From positions 1 to 64,000 of the forward strand of contig CAJTIM010000012.1 of assembly GCA_910576325.1 (NCBI GenBank): a DNA stretch of 64,000 bases, read 5' to 3'. The notes below the pieces were generated by a model. That model had not been told where the DNA came from, made no database searches, and worked only from the letters and a program-made list of their open reading frames with translations. Below are positions 23,462 through 33,079 of this stretch, in pieces (position 1 is the stretch's first letter; each line of letters opens with the position of its first letter). Source of the DNA: Clostridia bacterium. Its GTDB lineage: Bacteria > Bacillota > Clostridia > Lachnospirales > Lachnospiraceae. Position numbers and translations under genes: made by a program.

Positions 23462-26125
23462 CTACAATATCAGTACTGCCTTGATAAGATACATAACCGT
23501 CAATAGCTGGCCGATAAAGCCTGCGTACATCAGTCCTCTGTCAATGGATTTCTCATACATCAGGCGGCCGTTGCGGCCAATCAGGGAGAGCGCCAGTGTA
23601 AACGGTATAAAATAGCGCCCCTGCACACCCTCAATGGAAATATAGTCCTTTGGCGTCCAGGTCAGCAGCATGCCCGCCAGTATAATTCCCGTGCAGGCAA
23701 GGCAGATCAGGCCAATCCACCATTTATGCCAGGTTTTTACATAGAGAGGCTCCTCTCTTGTTTTCAAGACCGATAAAATCAGCAGCAGTAAAAAGAGCAT
23801 GGGAATGATCTCCGAGATCTCAATCTCCACCCATCCCATTTTCTGCCCTGCCAGAGACTCCAGGTAAAAGGCAGTTTTATCACTTAAGGTATTTGCCAAA
23901 ATCCGTACCAGTTCCAGCGGCTGCCCAAGGAAGTAGCCAATCGTATAGCCTGCCGTTGTGGAGGAACCCACCGTAGCCGTGGCCTCCGTTGTGGTGGCAA
24001 TATAATTCACCGCCACCGTATTTTTATTGAGAAAGCTCAATACCGGAAGGATGCACAGTCCCGCCATGCAAAGCCCGCGTACCCTCTCTCCTCCAAACTT
24101 TTTAGCCGGAATCAGAAGAGCCAGCAGACATACGGGAAGATAAATGCCGCTCTTTCCGTAGATAAAAACAATTCCCAAAATTCCCATGATCAGAATATCC
24201 GCAGTCCTCAGCGGTTCATCGTTGTAGGCCAGCGCGATACAATAGCAGCTGTACAAGAGAATTGTGCCCGTTATAACCGCATCATAGGAAAATGACGTGC
24301 ATTGCTGCAGATTCATAGGCAGAATCGCCAGCAGGAAAAGGGTCATTTTTCCAAAGGGAAGCTTCTTCATCCCCAGATACGCCATACATGCAAAAAAGAG
24401 CAGGCTGCACCACCGGGCCAGCAGCAGCATGGGAACGGTTCCCAGATGCAGAAGGCGTCCCGCTGTCATACCCAGAATCGCGGGCAGATAGAGAATCATG
24501 GGTGCCTCCGTATTGGCCGTAGCCTCCGCCTCCACCAGCCGTTCATCCTTCACCGCAGTAAATAGTCCGTCGTAAATATTCTTATAATTTGTAAGGCTTG
24601 GCTCCGAGGTAAATTCCAGCTCCACGTCGTCCGCCCGCTTCAGACACTTATTTTCTCCAATCTGTTCCAGGCCGAGGAGGGTGTTGGAATGGCGGTAAGA
24701 CATATCAATGTGATATTTTTCATCCGGCGTCATATAAGGCGTCAGAATAAAATTATAAATCACGCCGAGGCACAAAATGGTAAAGAAAAATACTTTTTCT
24801 ATTCCGCATCTGCGGATAAACGCCAGGTAATAAAAACCGGCGCTCATAGCCTCAAAAAACAGAAACATCAGGAAGAAATACTTTTTCAGAAAGAGGTTGA
24901 AATAGGTATGAGCGTTCATACTCATACGGTTTTCGCTTTCCTCGCCATTGATATAGAAGGGATTTTCCTCATAATAGCCCTCGGGCGTCACAATCACGGA
25001 AAGACCGCTGTCTATCAGCTCCGCGGAAAATGCAAGCCGAACCTCATAGGTATGCCCCTTGACATTCTCCTGAGAATGATCAAAAATCAGCCCCATGTAC
25101 TGCCCGTCCAGCAGGGAAGCCGCCGGAATCTCCGCCTTGCAGAGCAGCTCGCCCAGAGTGGTATCCTGCACCTGTGCATAGATAGTTCCCTCCGGCACAA
25201 AGTCTTCTCCCAGATCCATGCGAACGCCCAGACCTACCAGCGTGTCCTCCTCCGTGGTATAATACTGCACCAGCTCCTTACTGTCTTCTGTCACAGGCAG
25301 CAACTTATTGTTGTCCTTCATAACAACTACCCGGTGGGTACTGTTCATGGCCTTGCGTATCTGTCCGTCATACACATAGAGAAAAATAAGCCCTACAAGG
25401 AACAGAAGAAAACCCATTCCAATCCACAGGCGGTATCTTTGATACGATTCGGCAAGCTTTTTCCAAAGCTTTTGAAAGCTTCCTTCTTTACGAACGCTTT
25501 TCTTTTGTTCAGACTCTGATTTTTTCCCATATACTAAAAAGAACATGCCGCCCAGTATCAACAGCATAATCGTCGTAAGCAGAGGATTCTTAATATAATG
25601 TACCTGTGTCAGATATACGGCATTGTAAATAAGATTTTGCTCCAAAACCTGTCCGTTTTCATAGGAGCTTCCGCTTGTCTGCGTCTCCGTATTAAGCCAG
25701 ATGGAGGGACCCTTGGTAATATTTTCTCCCGTAATGACAATTTCCAGCTCCCGGCCCCTTGGCTCCTCCGCAAAGGATACGCCCAAAAAGGCTTCTACCT
25801 CCAGCTTTGTCAAATCATGGGTATCCTCCGCAAGCAGATTGCCGCTTGCCTTATCATAAGCCGCTATATGAACGCTTCCCTGATCAAATATCTGATCATT
25901 ATCCGTAAAATAAAAAGAAATTTGGCTAAGCTTCTGTTCCTCTCCGGGATAGTCAAATCTCCATTCCGTATGGTCCGTAAGCGCCTCTGTCTTGAGCCTT
26001 AGGGTTGGCTTTCCAATCCCCTCCAATCCCTTTGGCTCTAACCTGTCATGAGGCAGCAAAACAGACACAGCGAAATAGAGCATGCAGATAACCGCATACC
26101 CTATCGCCCATTTTTTCTTATTCAC
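23462..26125 (-). CDS. DUF2142-family membrane protein
   Basis: About 887 residues. The N-terminal half holds one helix, an extracellular beta-rich part, a second helix group near 230-260 and another soluble part; the C-terminal half has about ten helices beginning with the MTPDEKYHIDMSYRHS motif typical of DUF2142/GT-C-like proteins. Such proteins occur in teichoic-acid and polysaccharide clusters and are thought to transfer sugars from lipid carriers outside the membrane. The start is GTG at 26125 inside the HPr stop (GTGAATAA); the frame can be extended to a TTG at 26143, but that is less likely. Confidence 0.8.
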   Translation of the reverse strand: MNKKKWAIGYAVICMLYFAVSVLLPHDRLEPKGLEGIGKPTLRLKTEALTDHTEWRFDYPGEEQKLSQISFYFTDNDQIFDQGSVHIAAYDKASGNLLAEDTHDLTKLEVEAFLGVSFAEEPRGRELEIVITGENITKGPSIWLNTETQTSGSSYENGQVLEQNLIYNAVYLTQVHYIKNPLLTTIMLLILGGMFFLVYGKKSESEQKKSVRKEGSFQKLWKKLAESYQRYRLWIGMGFLLFLVGLIFLYVYDGQIRKAMNSTHRVVVMKDNNKLLPVTEDSKELVQYYTTEEDTLVGLGVRMDLGEDFVPEGTIYAQVQDTTLGELLCKAEIPAASLLDGQYMGLIFDHSQENVKGHTYEVRLAFSAELIDSGLSVIVTPEGYYEENPFYINGEESENRMSMNAHTYFNLFLKKYFFLMFLFFEAMSAGFYYLAFIRRCGIEKVFFFTILCLGVIYNFILTPYMTPDEKYHIDMSYRHSNTLLGLEQIGENKCLKRADDVELEFTSEPSLTNYKNIYDGLFTAVKDERLVEAEATANTEAPMILYLPAILGMTAGRLLHLGTVPMLLLARWCSLLFFACMAYLGMKKLPFGKMTLFLLAILPMNLQQCTSFSYDAVITGTILLYSCYCIALAYNDEPLRTADILIMGILGIVFIYGKSGIYLPVCLLALLIPAKKFGGERVRGLCMAGLCILPVLSFLNKNTVAVNYIATTTEATATVGSSTTAGYTIGYFLGQPLELVRILANTLSDKTAFYLESLAGQKMGWVEIEISEIIPMLFLLLLILSVLKTREEPLYVKTWHKWWIGLICLACTGIILAGMLLTWTPKDYISIEGVQGRYFIPFTLALSLIGRNGRLMYEKSIDRGLMYAGFIGQLLTVMYLIKAVLIL

Positions 26126-26381
26126 CAAGACCGCTCTCCACAACTTCTATCATAGCCTTAAGCGCCGCCTGCTCGTCCGCTCCCTCGCAGATAATCTCAA
26201 TCTCCTCCCCGGATCTGACACATGCCCCCAGCACACTCAGTACGCTCTTGGCATTCGCAGTCGTGTTCTCAAACGTAAAGGTGATCAAAGACTTAAACTG
26301 CATGGCCGTTTTACATAGAATTCCTGCCGGTCTTAAATGTAATCCTGTGGGATTTTGAATGACTACTTTCTGACTTACCAT
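26118..26381 (-). CDS. HPr-family phosphocarrier protein
   Basis: An 87-residue HPr-type protein with the active His in NPTGLHLRPAG (near position 15) and the regulatory Ser in NAKSVLSVLGACVRSG (near 46), so both the PTS transfer site and the HPr-kinase site appear intact. The ATG at 26381 is preferred over one five codons upstream. It lies after cdaR and overlaps the DUF2142 gene, so it may be read together with the polysaccharide cluster. It could be the housekeeping HPr or a Crh-like paralogue; no other ptsH is visible to decide. Confidence 0.85.
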   Translation of the reverse strand: MVSQKVVIQNPTGLHLRPAGILCKTAMQFKSLITFTFENTTANAKSVLSVLGACVRSGEEIEIICEGADEQAALKAMIEVVESGLGE

Positions 26382-26427
26382 ATGAAAACCTCCCATTCTT
26401 TCCTTCGTCTCTCAACGATTGCTTTTG

Positions 26428-27702
26428 CTATTTTTTCCCGGCAGCGGTGCGTTTTGTCAGCTTAAAATCCACCTCCGCCTTTTCCATCAGGCTGTAATCT
26501 TGGGGAAGCTCCACATCAAGAGCCCCCTTATAGCTGCCCGCTTTCGAATATTCCTCCAGCTCCAGACTCACATTAATGACATCCTCCGAAAGCTCCGCCA
26601 GCTGTGCGCTGGTTCCCATCACAATAATTTCCACTTCGTCCAAGTCCCCAAAGCTTACATTGAACCCTTTGGGAATATTCCGAAGCTCTATCTCCGATAC
26701 CGGAATTCCGATTGTCTTCCCCTGCTTTTTCTCCAGGGTAACGGCCACTGCCACGGAAGCATCCTTATCATCCGCCAAACGGATATTCTCCGGCAGATAC
26801 TTTGTCACATCCACATTAATCTGAGTATCTTCCGTGATTCCCTCTATATTCACCGCCTCGCCCGGAATGGAAATCTCTCTCAAATCGGCTATATTCTCCG
26901 CAGTTCCGGCTATCTCCAGGGTCTCCGGCTTAAAGGTAAGCTCCTGGAAGCTGTAGCCGTCTCCCGGCGTACCCGTATAATCCACACGGAGGCGGACGGT
27001 CTTTTTCTTAAACATGGTAACATGGACATTCATGCCCGTAGTCTTGCCGTTGTACTCCAGATACGTCGTATCAATGGGATTATTCGCATTATCGTATATT
27101 TTAATCTCACAGTTCTTAACCTGATCGCTGGTGAATCCTGTCTTATTGAGATCCACCACTACCCTGCGTATCTCTGCGATTACGGAGGCCGGTCCGCTGA
27201 TCTGAATCAGGCTCTGCTCCGGCATAGCCGTTCCGACCATATAACCCTCGCCCTCCTGTCCAATCTCATTTACCAGCACGTTGAACTGCTCGCTGGAAGC
27301 ATCCTCAATACGGATGACTACATTCTCCCTGCTTTTCGTAATATTTAAGACATCCGAGCTTCTTACCTTCCGGCTGCTGCAGGACACCTCAATGCCTACG
27401 AGATTATCAAGCTTGATATTCTTCTCCATATCCGCCGTAGCCGTAAAATCCTCTGAGGAAAGCTTCTCCAAAATTGAACGCCTTGCCTGCACGCGGACGC
27501 TGATAATATCACTGTTATCCTCTATACGATACACCTTGTCTTTATCTGTCACCGCATCCTCATTGAGCATAGTTACACGGATTCCGGAAAAATCCTGATA
27601 GGTCACCGGATCATCAATACTTACGATAATCAGCCAAAGCATGATTGCCGCAATTACGGAAAGAAGCTTCAGGCCAAGGTTATCTGTCAGCATTTTTCTC
27701 AC
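26428..27702 (-). CDS. cdaR: CdaA regulator, YbbR-domain protein
   Basis: A 424-residue protein: one N-terminal helix (NLGLKLLSVIAAIMLWLIIVS) followed by about four YbbR repeats outside the membrane (for example the repeat with IPVSEIELRNIPKGFNVSFG). CdaR binds and tunes the diadenylate cyclase CdaA. The gene overlaps the end of cdaA by 23 bp, the usual tight pairing. The commonly following glmM is absent here; the HPr gene comes instead. Confidence 0.9.
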   Translation of the reverse strand: MRKMLTDNLGLKLLSVIAAIMLWLIIVSIDDPVTYQDFSGIRVTMLNEDAVTDKDKVYRIEDNSDIISVRVQARRSILEKLSSEDFTATADMEKNIKLDNLVGIEVSCSSRKVRSSDVLNITKSRENVVIRIEDASSEQFNVLVNEIGQEGEGYMVGTAMPEQSLIQISGPASVIAEIRRVVVDLNKTGFTSDQVKNCEIKIYDNANNPIDTTYLEYNGKTTGMNVHVTMFKKKTVRLRVDYTGTPGDGYSFQELTFKPETLEIAGTAENIADLREISIPGEAVNIEGITEDTQINVDVTKYLPENIRLADDKDASVAVAVTLEKKQGKTIGIPVSEIELRNIPKGFNVSFGDLDEVEIIVMGTSAQLAELSEDVINVSLELEEYSKAGSYKGALDVELPQDYSLMEKAEVDFKLTKRTAAGKK

Positions 27703-28567
27703 GCTTCTTCACCCGTCCTTTCCACAATTTGAAACGTCCTGTCTCCTGTGACTTATTCTGCGCCTCCACCAGCTGTACTCTCAGCTCATCTTCCTTTAAA
27801 TCACGCATCAGCTTGCCGTCGGCCGCAACAGATACTTTTCCTGTCTCCTCCGATACGACAATCGTAAGGGAATCTGATACCTCGCTGACACCGACTGCCG
27901 CCCGGTGCCGGGTCCCCAGCTCCTTGCTGAGAAACATATTATCTGAAAGAGGAAGATAACAGGTCGCAGAAATTACCCTGTCTCCTCTTACAATGATTGC
28001 TCCGTCATGAAGCGGCGTATTATGCTCAAATATATTAATCAAAAGCTGACTGCTGAGCAAAGAATCCAAGGTGATCCCCGTTCTCTCATATTCATGCAGC
28101 GGCGTATTTTTCTCAATTACAATCAAAGCGCCGGTCTTTACCTTGGCCATTTCGTAGACGGCCTTCAGCAGCTCATTTACCGTCCTGTCACTGAATCTGG
28201 CACTCTCCTCCTTGGAATTATCCAGACTGAACAGGGAATTAAGGATATTCTGCTGTCCCAACTGCTCCAGAGCTCTTCGAAGCTCCGGCTGAAAGACAAT
28301 AATCAAGGCGGTAATTCCCAAGCTGAACACATTCTGAACCAGCCAGAAAATCGTATTAAGCTGGAACGCCCATGCCAGGAAAATAAAAATCAAAAGGACT
28401 ACAAAGCCCTTCAGCAGGGACCAGGCCCTCGTTCTTTTTATCCACACCAGAACCTGATAAAGCAGAAATGCCAGGATAATCACTTCTACTACATCAGTCT
28501 TTCGGATCTGCAAGGAATCTAATGTCTTCATACACTTGTCAAACAGATCCGTTATGGAATTCTGCAT
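27680..28567 (-). CDS. cdaA: Diadenylate cyclase CdaA
   Basis: A 295-residue enzyme with three membrane helices in residues 25-105 and a DAC domain carrying the catalytic DGA (LHDGAIIV, near 190) and RHR (GTRHRAAVG, near 222) motifs. It makes c-di-AMP from two ATP, controlling potassium and osmotic balance and wall growth. A Lys-rich C-terminal tail extends the domain by about 40 residues. The start is ATG at 28567. Translation is coupled to cdaR. Confidence 0.93.
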   Translation of the reverse strand: MQNSITDLFDKCMKTLDSLQIRKTDVVEVIILAFLLYQVLVWIKRTRAWSLLKGFVVLLIFIFLAWAFQLNTIFWLVQNVFSLGITALIIVFQPELRRALEQLGQQNILNSLFSLDNSKEESARFSDRTVNELLKAVYEMAKVKTGALIVIEKNTPLHEYERTGITLDSLLSSQLLINIFEHNTPLHDGAIIVRGDRVISATCYLPLSDNMFLSKELGTRHRAAVGVSEVSDSLTIVVSEETGKVSVAADGKLMRDLKEDELRVQLVEAQNKSQETGRFKLWKGRVKKREKNADR

Positions 28568-28607
28568 TCCGCCGCCTCCTTATTTCCTTTCTCCTCAAAA
28601 GCTCTTT

Positions 28608-29639
28608 CTATCTGTGTACACGCTCTCTGCGCTCTCCATGAGCATGAATTGTCTCATGTGCATGCTCCGTCTTCTTTGCAGCTGCCGGCCTTTTCCTGGC
28701 CGTACTCTGCTTTCTCTGGGAGCTTATCTTTTTCACCCGCTTCTCGGATACGGCAATCGACAGCTTGGGAACCGCTTTCACATAATAATAGTACTCATCA
28801 TCCTCAAACTGCACATATTCCGTACGGGAGTAATCCATACTGAATACCGTAAGCTGCAGCAGAAAAGCCAGTCCCGCGGACACAACACATCCTGCCAGCA
28901 CACCCAGAAGCTTCAGGGAAACACTGAAAATCATGCTCCCGATAAGAAGAACAACAAGCTCTACCACCGCACCTGTTCCGATGGCAATGCTCCATGCATA
29001 ATCAATGGACATGCGCCGGACAACATACACAATCAAAAGGGTCAGTGCAAAGGCCACAGCCATCAAAAGCATCTCCTTATTGCGCACCACATTGTCAATC
29101 AGATATGTGATCTTCTGCTTCATTGACTCGGTCTCCGTGCCGCTGAGCATCGTAGTATTCAGCTTCATATAATGAAGCAGATAAAAAACAATCGTGCCGC
29201 AGGCTACCGGAATCGCTGCCGCCGGTGTTCCCACAAGCCCCATAGCCAGAGGCACCACATAAGGCACCTTTAAAACAAAGGCTATGGGGGTCAGAATCAA
29301 AAGATAGCCATATTGAGGCGCTGTCCGGAAGAACAGCAGCACCATAAGCAAAATAATAATAAATGCAAGAGCAAAAAACTCCAGCGATAAAGCATATGCA
29401 TGGGCCAGAATCAAAATTCCCCCGAAAACCGCCACCAGATTCACCGGCAAAAAGGAACACATCAAAGCCAGAATCAATACAATAGACGGATCCTTCGCCC
29501 TCTCCATAAAGCCGACATTCCCATTGATCATTGCAAATGCAATAATGGCCAGCAAAAATTTCATCAGAGGAATAATATAGATATCATATTTCCCCATAAA
29601 TATCTTAATCTTTTCTCTCAGCTCCAGTATGGTTGTCAT
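28608..29639 (-). CDS. Multi-helix membrane protein of unknown function
   Basis: A 343-residue protein with eight or nine helices (about 20-285), then a cytoplasmic tail: an acidic-tyrosine patch, EDDEYYYYVKAVPKLSIAV, and a basic, His-rich C-terminus. It overlaps the upstream small membrane protein gene by 4 bp (ATGA), and cdaA follows 40 bases on. Position before cdaA-cdaR suggests a link with c-di-AMP or wall physiology, but no function is recognised. Confidence 0.6.
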   Translation of the reverse strand: MTTILELREKIKIFMGKYDIYIIPLMKFLLAIIAFAMINGNVGFMERAKDPSIVLILALMCSFLPVNLVAVFGGILILAHAYALSLEFFALAFIIILLMVLLFFRTAPQYGYLLILTPIAFVLKVPYVVPLAMGLVGTPAAAIPVACGTIVFYLLHYMKLNTTMLSGTETESMKQKITYLIDNVVRNKEMLLMAVAFALTLLIVYVVRRMSIDYAWSIAIGTGAVVELVVLLIGSMIFSVSLKLLGVLAGCVVSAGLAFLLQLTVFSMDYSRTEYVQFEDDEYYYYVKAVPKLSIAVSEKRVKKISSQRKQSTARKRPAAAKKTEHAHETIHAHGERRERVHR

Positions 29640-30070
29640 TTTTCTTTAGCTCCTCCTACAAAATCGCTGCTGCCGCTTTTGGATTCCGTCTGATAAATAT
29701 GGGAAATCTGCTTCAAAATCTGATTATATGCAGCAAGACTCCTGCGGTTTTTCTGATAGCGTATGTGATATATCACGTAATGAATCAGCTGATACACAGC
29801 CAAAAGTCCCAGATAGAGAAATACAAGCCGCTTTCCCATATCCGGCAGATCCATTGTGTTAATGGTTTCCATAAAATCATCCATGTGATAAAAGCCCCAA
29901 ACGCCGACACAGACAGCAAATGCTATGGTAAAAGAAATCCAGGAACCGATCAGGTTAATGCTGATATAATCTCCCCGGAAATATTTATTCATGGCCAGAG
30001 CCTTCTTTCCCTCGCCTGCCTCGTAGGAGGCCGCCTTGGTCATAAGCCTGATTTTTTCTTCATTCAGCAT
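29636..30070 (-). CDS. Small membrane protein of unknown function
   Basis: A 144-residue protein with two helices (about 38-60 and 82-104) and soluble ends; the N-terminus has the stretch YEAGEGKKALAMNKYFRGDY. ATG at 30070 follows GAGGTG. It is translationally coupled to the larger membrane protein that follows, which suggests a complex of the two. No family is recognised. Confidence 0.6.
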   Translation of the reverse strand: MLNEEKIRLMTKAASYEAGEGKKALAMNKYFRGDYISINLIGSWISFTIAFAVCVGVWGFYHMDDFMETINTMDLPDMGKRLVFLYLGLLAVYQLIHYVIYHIRYQKNRRSLAAYNQILKQISHIYQTESKSGSSDFVGGAKEK

Positions 30071-30126
30071 AGGTCACCTCATTAAATCTATTTCGGAATA
30101 TAACCTTATCCCATAGTATAACACAT

Positions 30127-30858
30127 TTAATATCCTCTTCCAATAGATATGCTCAAAAAATACACTTTTTCCGCCCCATGATCCAAAAGTACGGAAGCCG
30201 CGGCGTCTATGGTACTGCCTGTCGTATAAATATCGTCAATTAAGAGAATTTTCTTAAATTCCAAATCATTTTTTCCAATTTTAAATGCATTTTTCAGATT
30301 ATTTCTTCGTTCCTGATCATTTAATTCCTTCTGGGGCTTTGTCTTCCTGGAGCGCAGAAGCGTATCCGCTGACACGGGAATACCAAGTTCTTTTCCAAGT
30401 TTTCTTGCAATCAGCTCCGCCTGATTGAATCCTCTCGTTCTCCTGCGGCTCCTGTGAAGGGGAATGGGAATTATCAGATCAATGTTCCAGGACCGGACTG
30501 CCTCTTTGCAGCTTCCAAGCATCTCCCGGACATAAAAATCCCCATACTCCCTGCGGTTTTTGTACTTAAAACGGCCAATGGATTCCCTCATTACAAAATC
30601 ATACTCAAAGACCGCCCTTCCTCTGGTGTAGAGATGCTTTCTGCGCCCGCAGTCCGGACAGTACTCCGCCTCCTGAGTGCTCAAGGGCTTTCCGCATTTC
30701 TTGCAGAATGGCTCCCTGACCGGATGAAGCCGCAGTCTGCAGGGTTCGCAAATCAGTCTTGTGCCTCCCGCAATGTCGTCGCATACCGGACATCTACGGG
30801 GATAGATAAGATTTAATAATCTCGGCAAGACCCGTATATCGTTTCTGCTCTGTCTCAT
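30127..30858 (-). CDS. comF: ComF-family phosphoribosyltransferase
   Basis: A 243-residue protein with N-terminal zinc-type Cys pairs (CPVCDD, CEPC, CKKCGK, CPDCGR) and a phosphoribosyltransferase-like domain with ILLIDDIYTTGST near 205. ComF proteins support DNA uptake in competent bacteria. The start at 30858 overlaps the end of recD2 by 65 bp; a TTG eleven codons later would shorten that, but no better ribosome site is seen. The recD2-comF order suggests one message for DNA processing. Confidence 0.88.
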   Translation of the reverse strand: MRQSRNDIRVLPRLLNLIYPRRCPVCDDIAGGTRLICEPCRLRLHPVREPFCKKCGKPLSTQEAEYCPDCGRRKHLYTRGRAVFEYDFVMRESIGRFKYKNRREYGDFYVREMLGSCKEAVRSWNIDLIIPIPLHRSRRRTRGFNQAELIARKLGKELGIPVSADTLLRSRKTKPQKELNDQERRNNLKNAFKIGKNDLEFKKILLIDDIYTTGSTIDAAASVLLDHGAEKVYFLSISIGRGY

Positions 30859-33028
30859 TCTCCACCATCATCTGAAATATCTCCGCGCTTCCCACCAGGG
30901 TCACGCAGGAGCGTGCTCTTGTTACTGCCGTATATAAAAGATTCCTGTTCATAAGAGGCCTGGGACCGGAAAGCAGCGGAATCACTACGGCCGGATATTC
31001 ACTCCCCTGGGATTTATGTACGGTTATGGCATAGGCCAGCTCCAGCTCGTCCAGCTGCTTAAAGGGATAGGATACCATGCGCCCTTCATCGAATTCTACC
31101 GTCAGCTCCTCCGCAAAGGAATTAATGGAACGGATAAGGCCCATATCTCCATTGAACACTCCAAGTCCCCGGTCCACCGCGATGCCGAACCGGTTGCGGA
31201 CCTCCCACTCAAGCTGATAATTGTTGCGGATCTGCATTACCTTGTCCCCGACCCTGAAAATTCCGCGGCCATGCTCCTTTTCCTCCTTGTCCTTGGAGGG
31301 CGGATTGAGATAGCGCTGAAGTACCTGATTGAGATTCTCCACTCCCAGCGCTCCCTTGCGCATAGGAGTGAGCACCTGAATATCGGATATCTGGGCATGC
31401 ACATATCTGGGCATTTTTTCCTGAACCAGGGCCAGAACCACCCGGAGAATCAGATTGGGGTCCTGACGCCTGAGGAAAAAGAAATCACGGCTCTTATTGT
31501 CAAGGGCCACCTGCTCCCCGCGGTTGATTTTATGGGCATTGACAATAATATCACTCTGAGCGGCCTGCCGGAAGATCCTTGTTAAGCGTACCACCGGAAA
31601 TGCCTTGGAGCCAATGAGATCCTGAAGCACTCTGCCCGGCCCCACACTGGGGAGCTGATTGACATCACCTACGAGAATCAGCCTGGTTCCCGGTATTACA
31701 GCTTTCAAAAGGGCCTGCATCAGATGAATATCCACCATAGACATCTCATCAATGATGATCACATCGGCCTCAAGAGGGTTCTCCTCATTTCTTGCAAACA
31801 TGGCCCGCCCCGAAGCGTTCTCCGGGCCTCCCGACAGCTCCAGCATCCGGTGAATGGTCTGGGCCTCACATCCCGTAGCCTCCGTCATGCGCTTCGCCGC
31901 CCGGCCGGTGGGCGCCGCCAAAAAGATATCCAGTCCCTCCATCTCAAAATATTTGATCATAGCATTGATGGTAGTTGTCTTTCCCGTGCCGGGGCCGCCC
32001 GTAAGGATAAGAAGTCCATTGCGTACGGCGGCCGCCACAGCCTCCCTCTGGTGTTCGTCCAGGGCAATCGCTGCCTGCTTCTCCACCCTTCCGATTCTGG
32101 TCTGAAGCTCGCTCTCCATAACCTCCTGGGAAAGCTTCAGCTGATGCAGCATTGCAGCCACCGCAAGCTCTCCGTGATAGTAAGAGGATGCATAGATAAA
32201 GGGTTCTTCCCTCCCGTCCGCTCCCGGAAGCAGCTTTTGTACCAGACGCCGGTCAATGCTCAGATCCATCAGATGCTTTTCCACGGCCTCCAAAGGCACG
32301 CCCCCTAAAAGCTCTGCGGTTTTGGAAAGCAGCACGTGTCTTGGAAGGCAGGTATGTCCCTCCGCCGCTCCCTGAAGCAGCGCATAGAGAATTCCGCTCC
32401 GTATCCGAAAATCCGAATCCTCCCGTATACCCACCCGTTTTGCTATCTCATCTGCGGTCCGAAAGCCGACTCCCTCCATGTCATCCGCCAGACGGTAGGG
32501 GTTTTCCTTTATCACACGATAAATCTCCTCGCCGTACTTTCGGTAAATCTTCACGGACAGATTTATGGAAATGCCGTACTCCTGAAGAAATATCATAGCT
32601 TGGCGAAGCTCCCTCTTTTCCTCAAGCTGCTGACCGATCTCCCTGGCCTTCCGCTCGCTGATACCCTTGATCTCCGCCAAACGCTCCGGTTCCCGTTCCA
32701 GGATGGTGAAGGTATCTTTTCCGAAACGGCGTACAATGCGGGATGCCAATGCTGCGCCAATCCCCTTAACCGCACCGCTTCCCAGATACCGTTCTATAGC
32801 GGTTACATCCCTGGGGGCTTTTACCTCAAAGCTTTCCGCCTGAAACTGCTCTCCATAGAGGGGATGCTCAATATAATCACCTGTCAGCTCCAGAAGCTCT
32901 CCCTCGCTGACATAATGGAAGCTTCCCACCACCGTGATCTCCTGTCCCTCCGACACCAGACTCAAAACGGAATATCCGTTTTCTTCATTTCGATAAACAA
33001 TGTGCTCTACATAGCCTTCCAGTTTCAT
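30794..33028 (-). CDS. recD2: RecD2-type ATP-dependent DNA helicase
   Basis: About 744 residues: an N-terminal OB-like part with tandem helix-hairpin-helix motifs (GSGAVKGIGAALASRIV, then IKGISERKAREIGQQL), and SF1B helicase motifs LTGGPGTGKTTT (Walker A, near 345), DEMSMVD (Walker B), GDVNQLPSVGPG and the C-terminal VHKSQGSEYPAV. It is a 5'-3' helicase of replication repair not tied to RecBC. The ATG at 33028 follows TTAGGAG; an earlier start at 33067 lies in a terminator hairpin. Confidence 0.92.
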   Translation of the reverse strand: MKLEGYVEHIVYRNEENGYSVLSLVSEGQEITVVGSFHYVSEGELLELTGDYIEHPLYGEQFQAESFEVKAPRDVTAIERYLGSGAVKGIGAALASRIVRRFGKDTFTILEREPERLAEIKGISERKAREIGQQLEEKRELRQAMIFLQEYGISINLSVKIYRKYGEEIYRVIKENPYRLADDMEGVGFRTADEIAKRVGIREDSDFRIRSGILYALLQGAAEGHTCLPRHVLLSKTAELLGGVPLEAVEKHLMDLSIDRRLVQKLLPGADGREEPFIYASSYYHGELAVAAMLHQLKLSQEVMESELQTRIGRVEKQAAIALDEHQREAVAAAVRNGLLILTGGPGTGKTTTINAMIKYFEMEGLDIFLAAPTGRAAKRMTEATGCEAQTIHRMLELSGGPENASGRAMFARNEENPLEADVIIIDEMSMVDIHLMQALLKAVIPGTRLILVGDVNQLPSVGPGRVLQDLIGSKAFPVVRLTRIFRQAAQSDIIVNAHKINRGEQVALDNKSRDFFFLRRQDPNLILRVVLALVQEKMPRYVHAQISDIQVLTPMRKGALGVENLNQVLQRYLNPPSKDKEEKEHGRGIFRVGDKVMQIRNNYQLEWEVRNRFGIAVDRGLGVFNGDMGLIRSINSFAEELTVEFDEGRMVSYPFKQLDELELAYAITVHKSQGSEYPAVVIPLLSGPRPLMNRNLLYTAVTRARSCVTLVGSAEIFQMMVENETEQKRYTGLAEIIKSYLSP

Positions 33029-33036
33029 ATGGCTCC

Positions 33037-33071
33037 TAAAAAAGGGCAGGACGGACTGAACCGTCATGCCC
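33037..33071 (-). terminator. Terminator between mreB and recD2
   Basis: Stem GGGCATGACGG (33071-33061 on -) with CCGTCCTGCCC (33054-33044), one mismatch, six-base loop, then six T. It would end most mreB transcription; the recD2 ribosome site follows directly. Confidence 0.7.
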
Positions 33072-33079
33072 CCTCTTTT

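Noticed and set aside
26126..26143. TTG start for the DUF2142 gene
   Set aside because: It would overlap HPr farther without a ribosome site; the GTG at 26125 overlapping the HPr stop is more natural.
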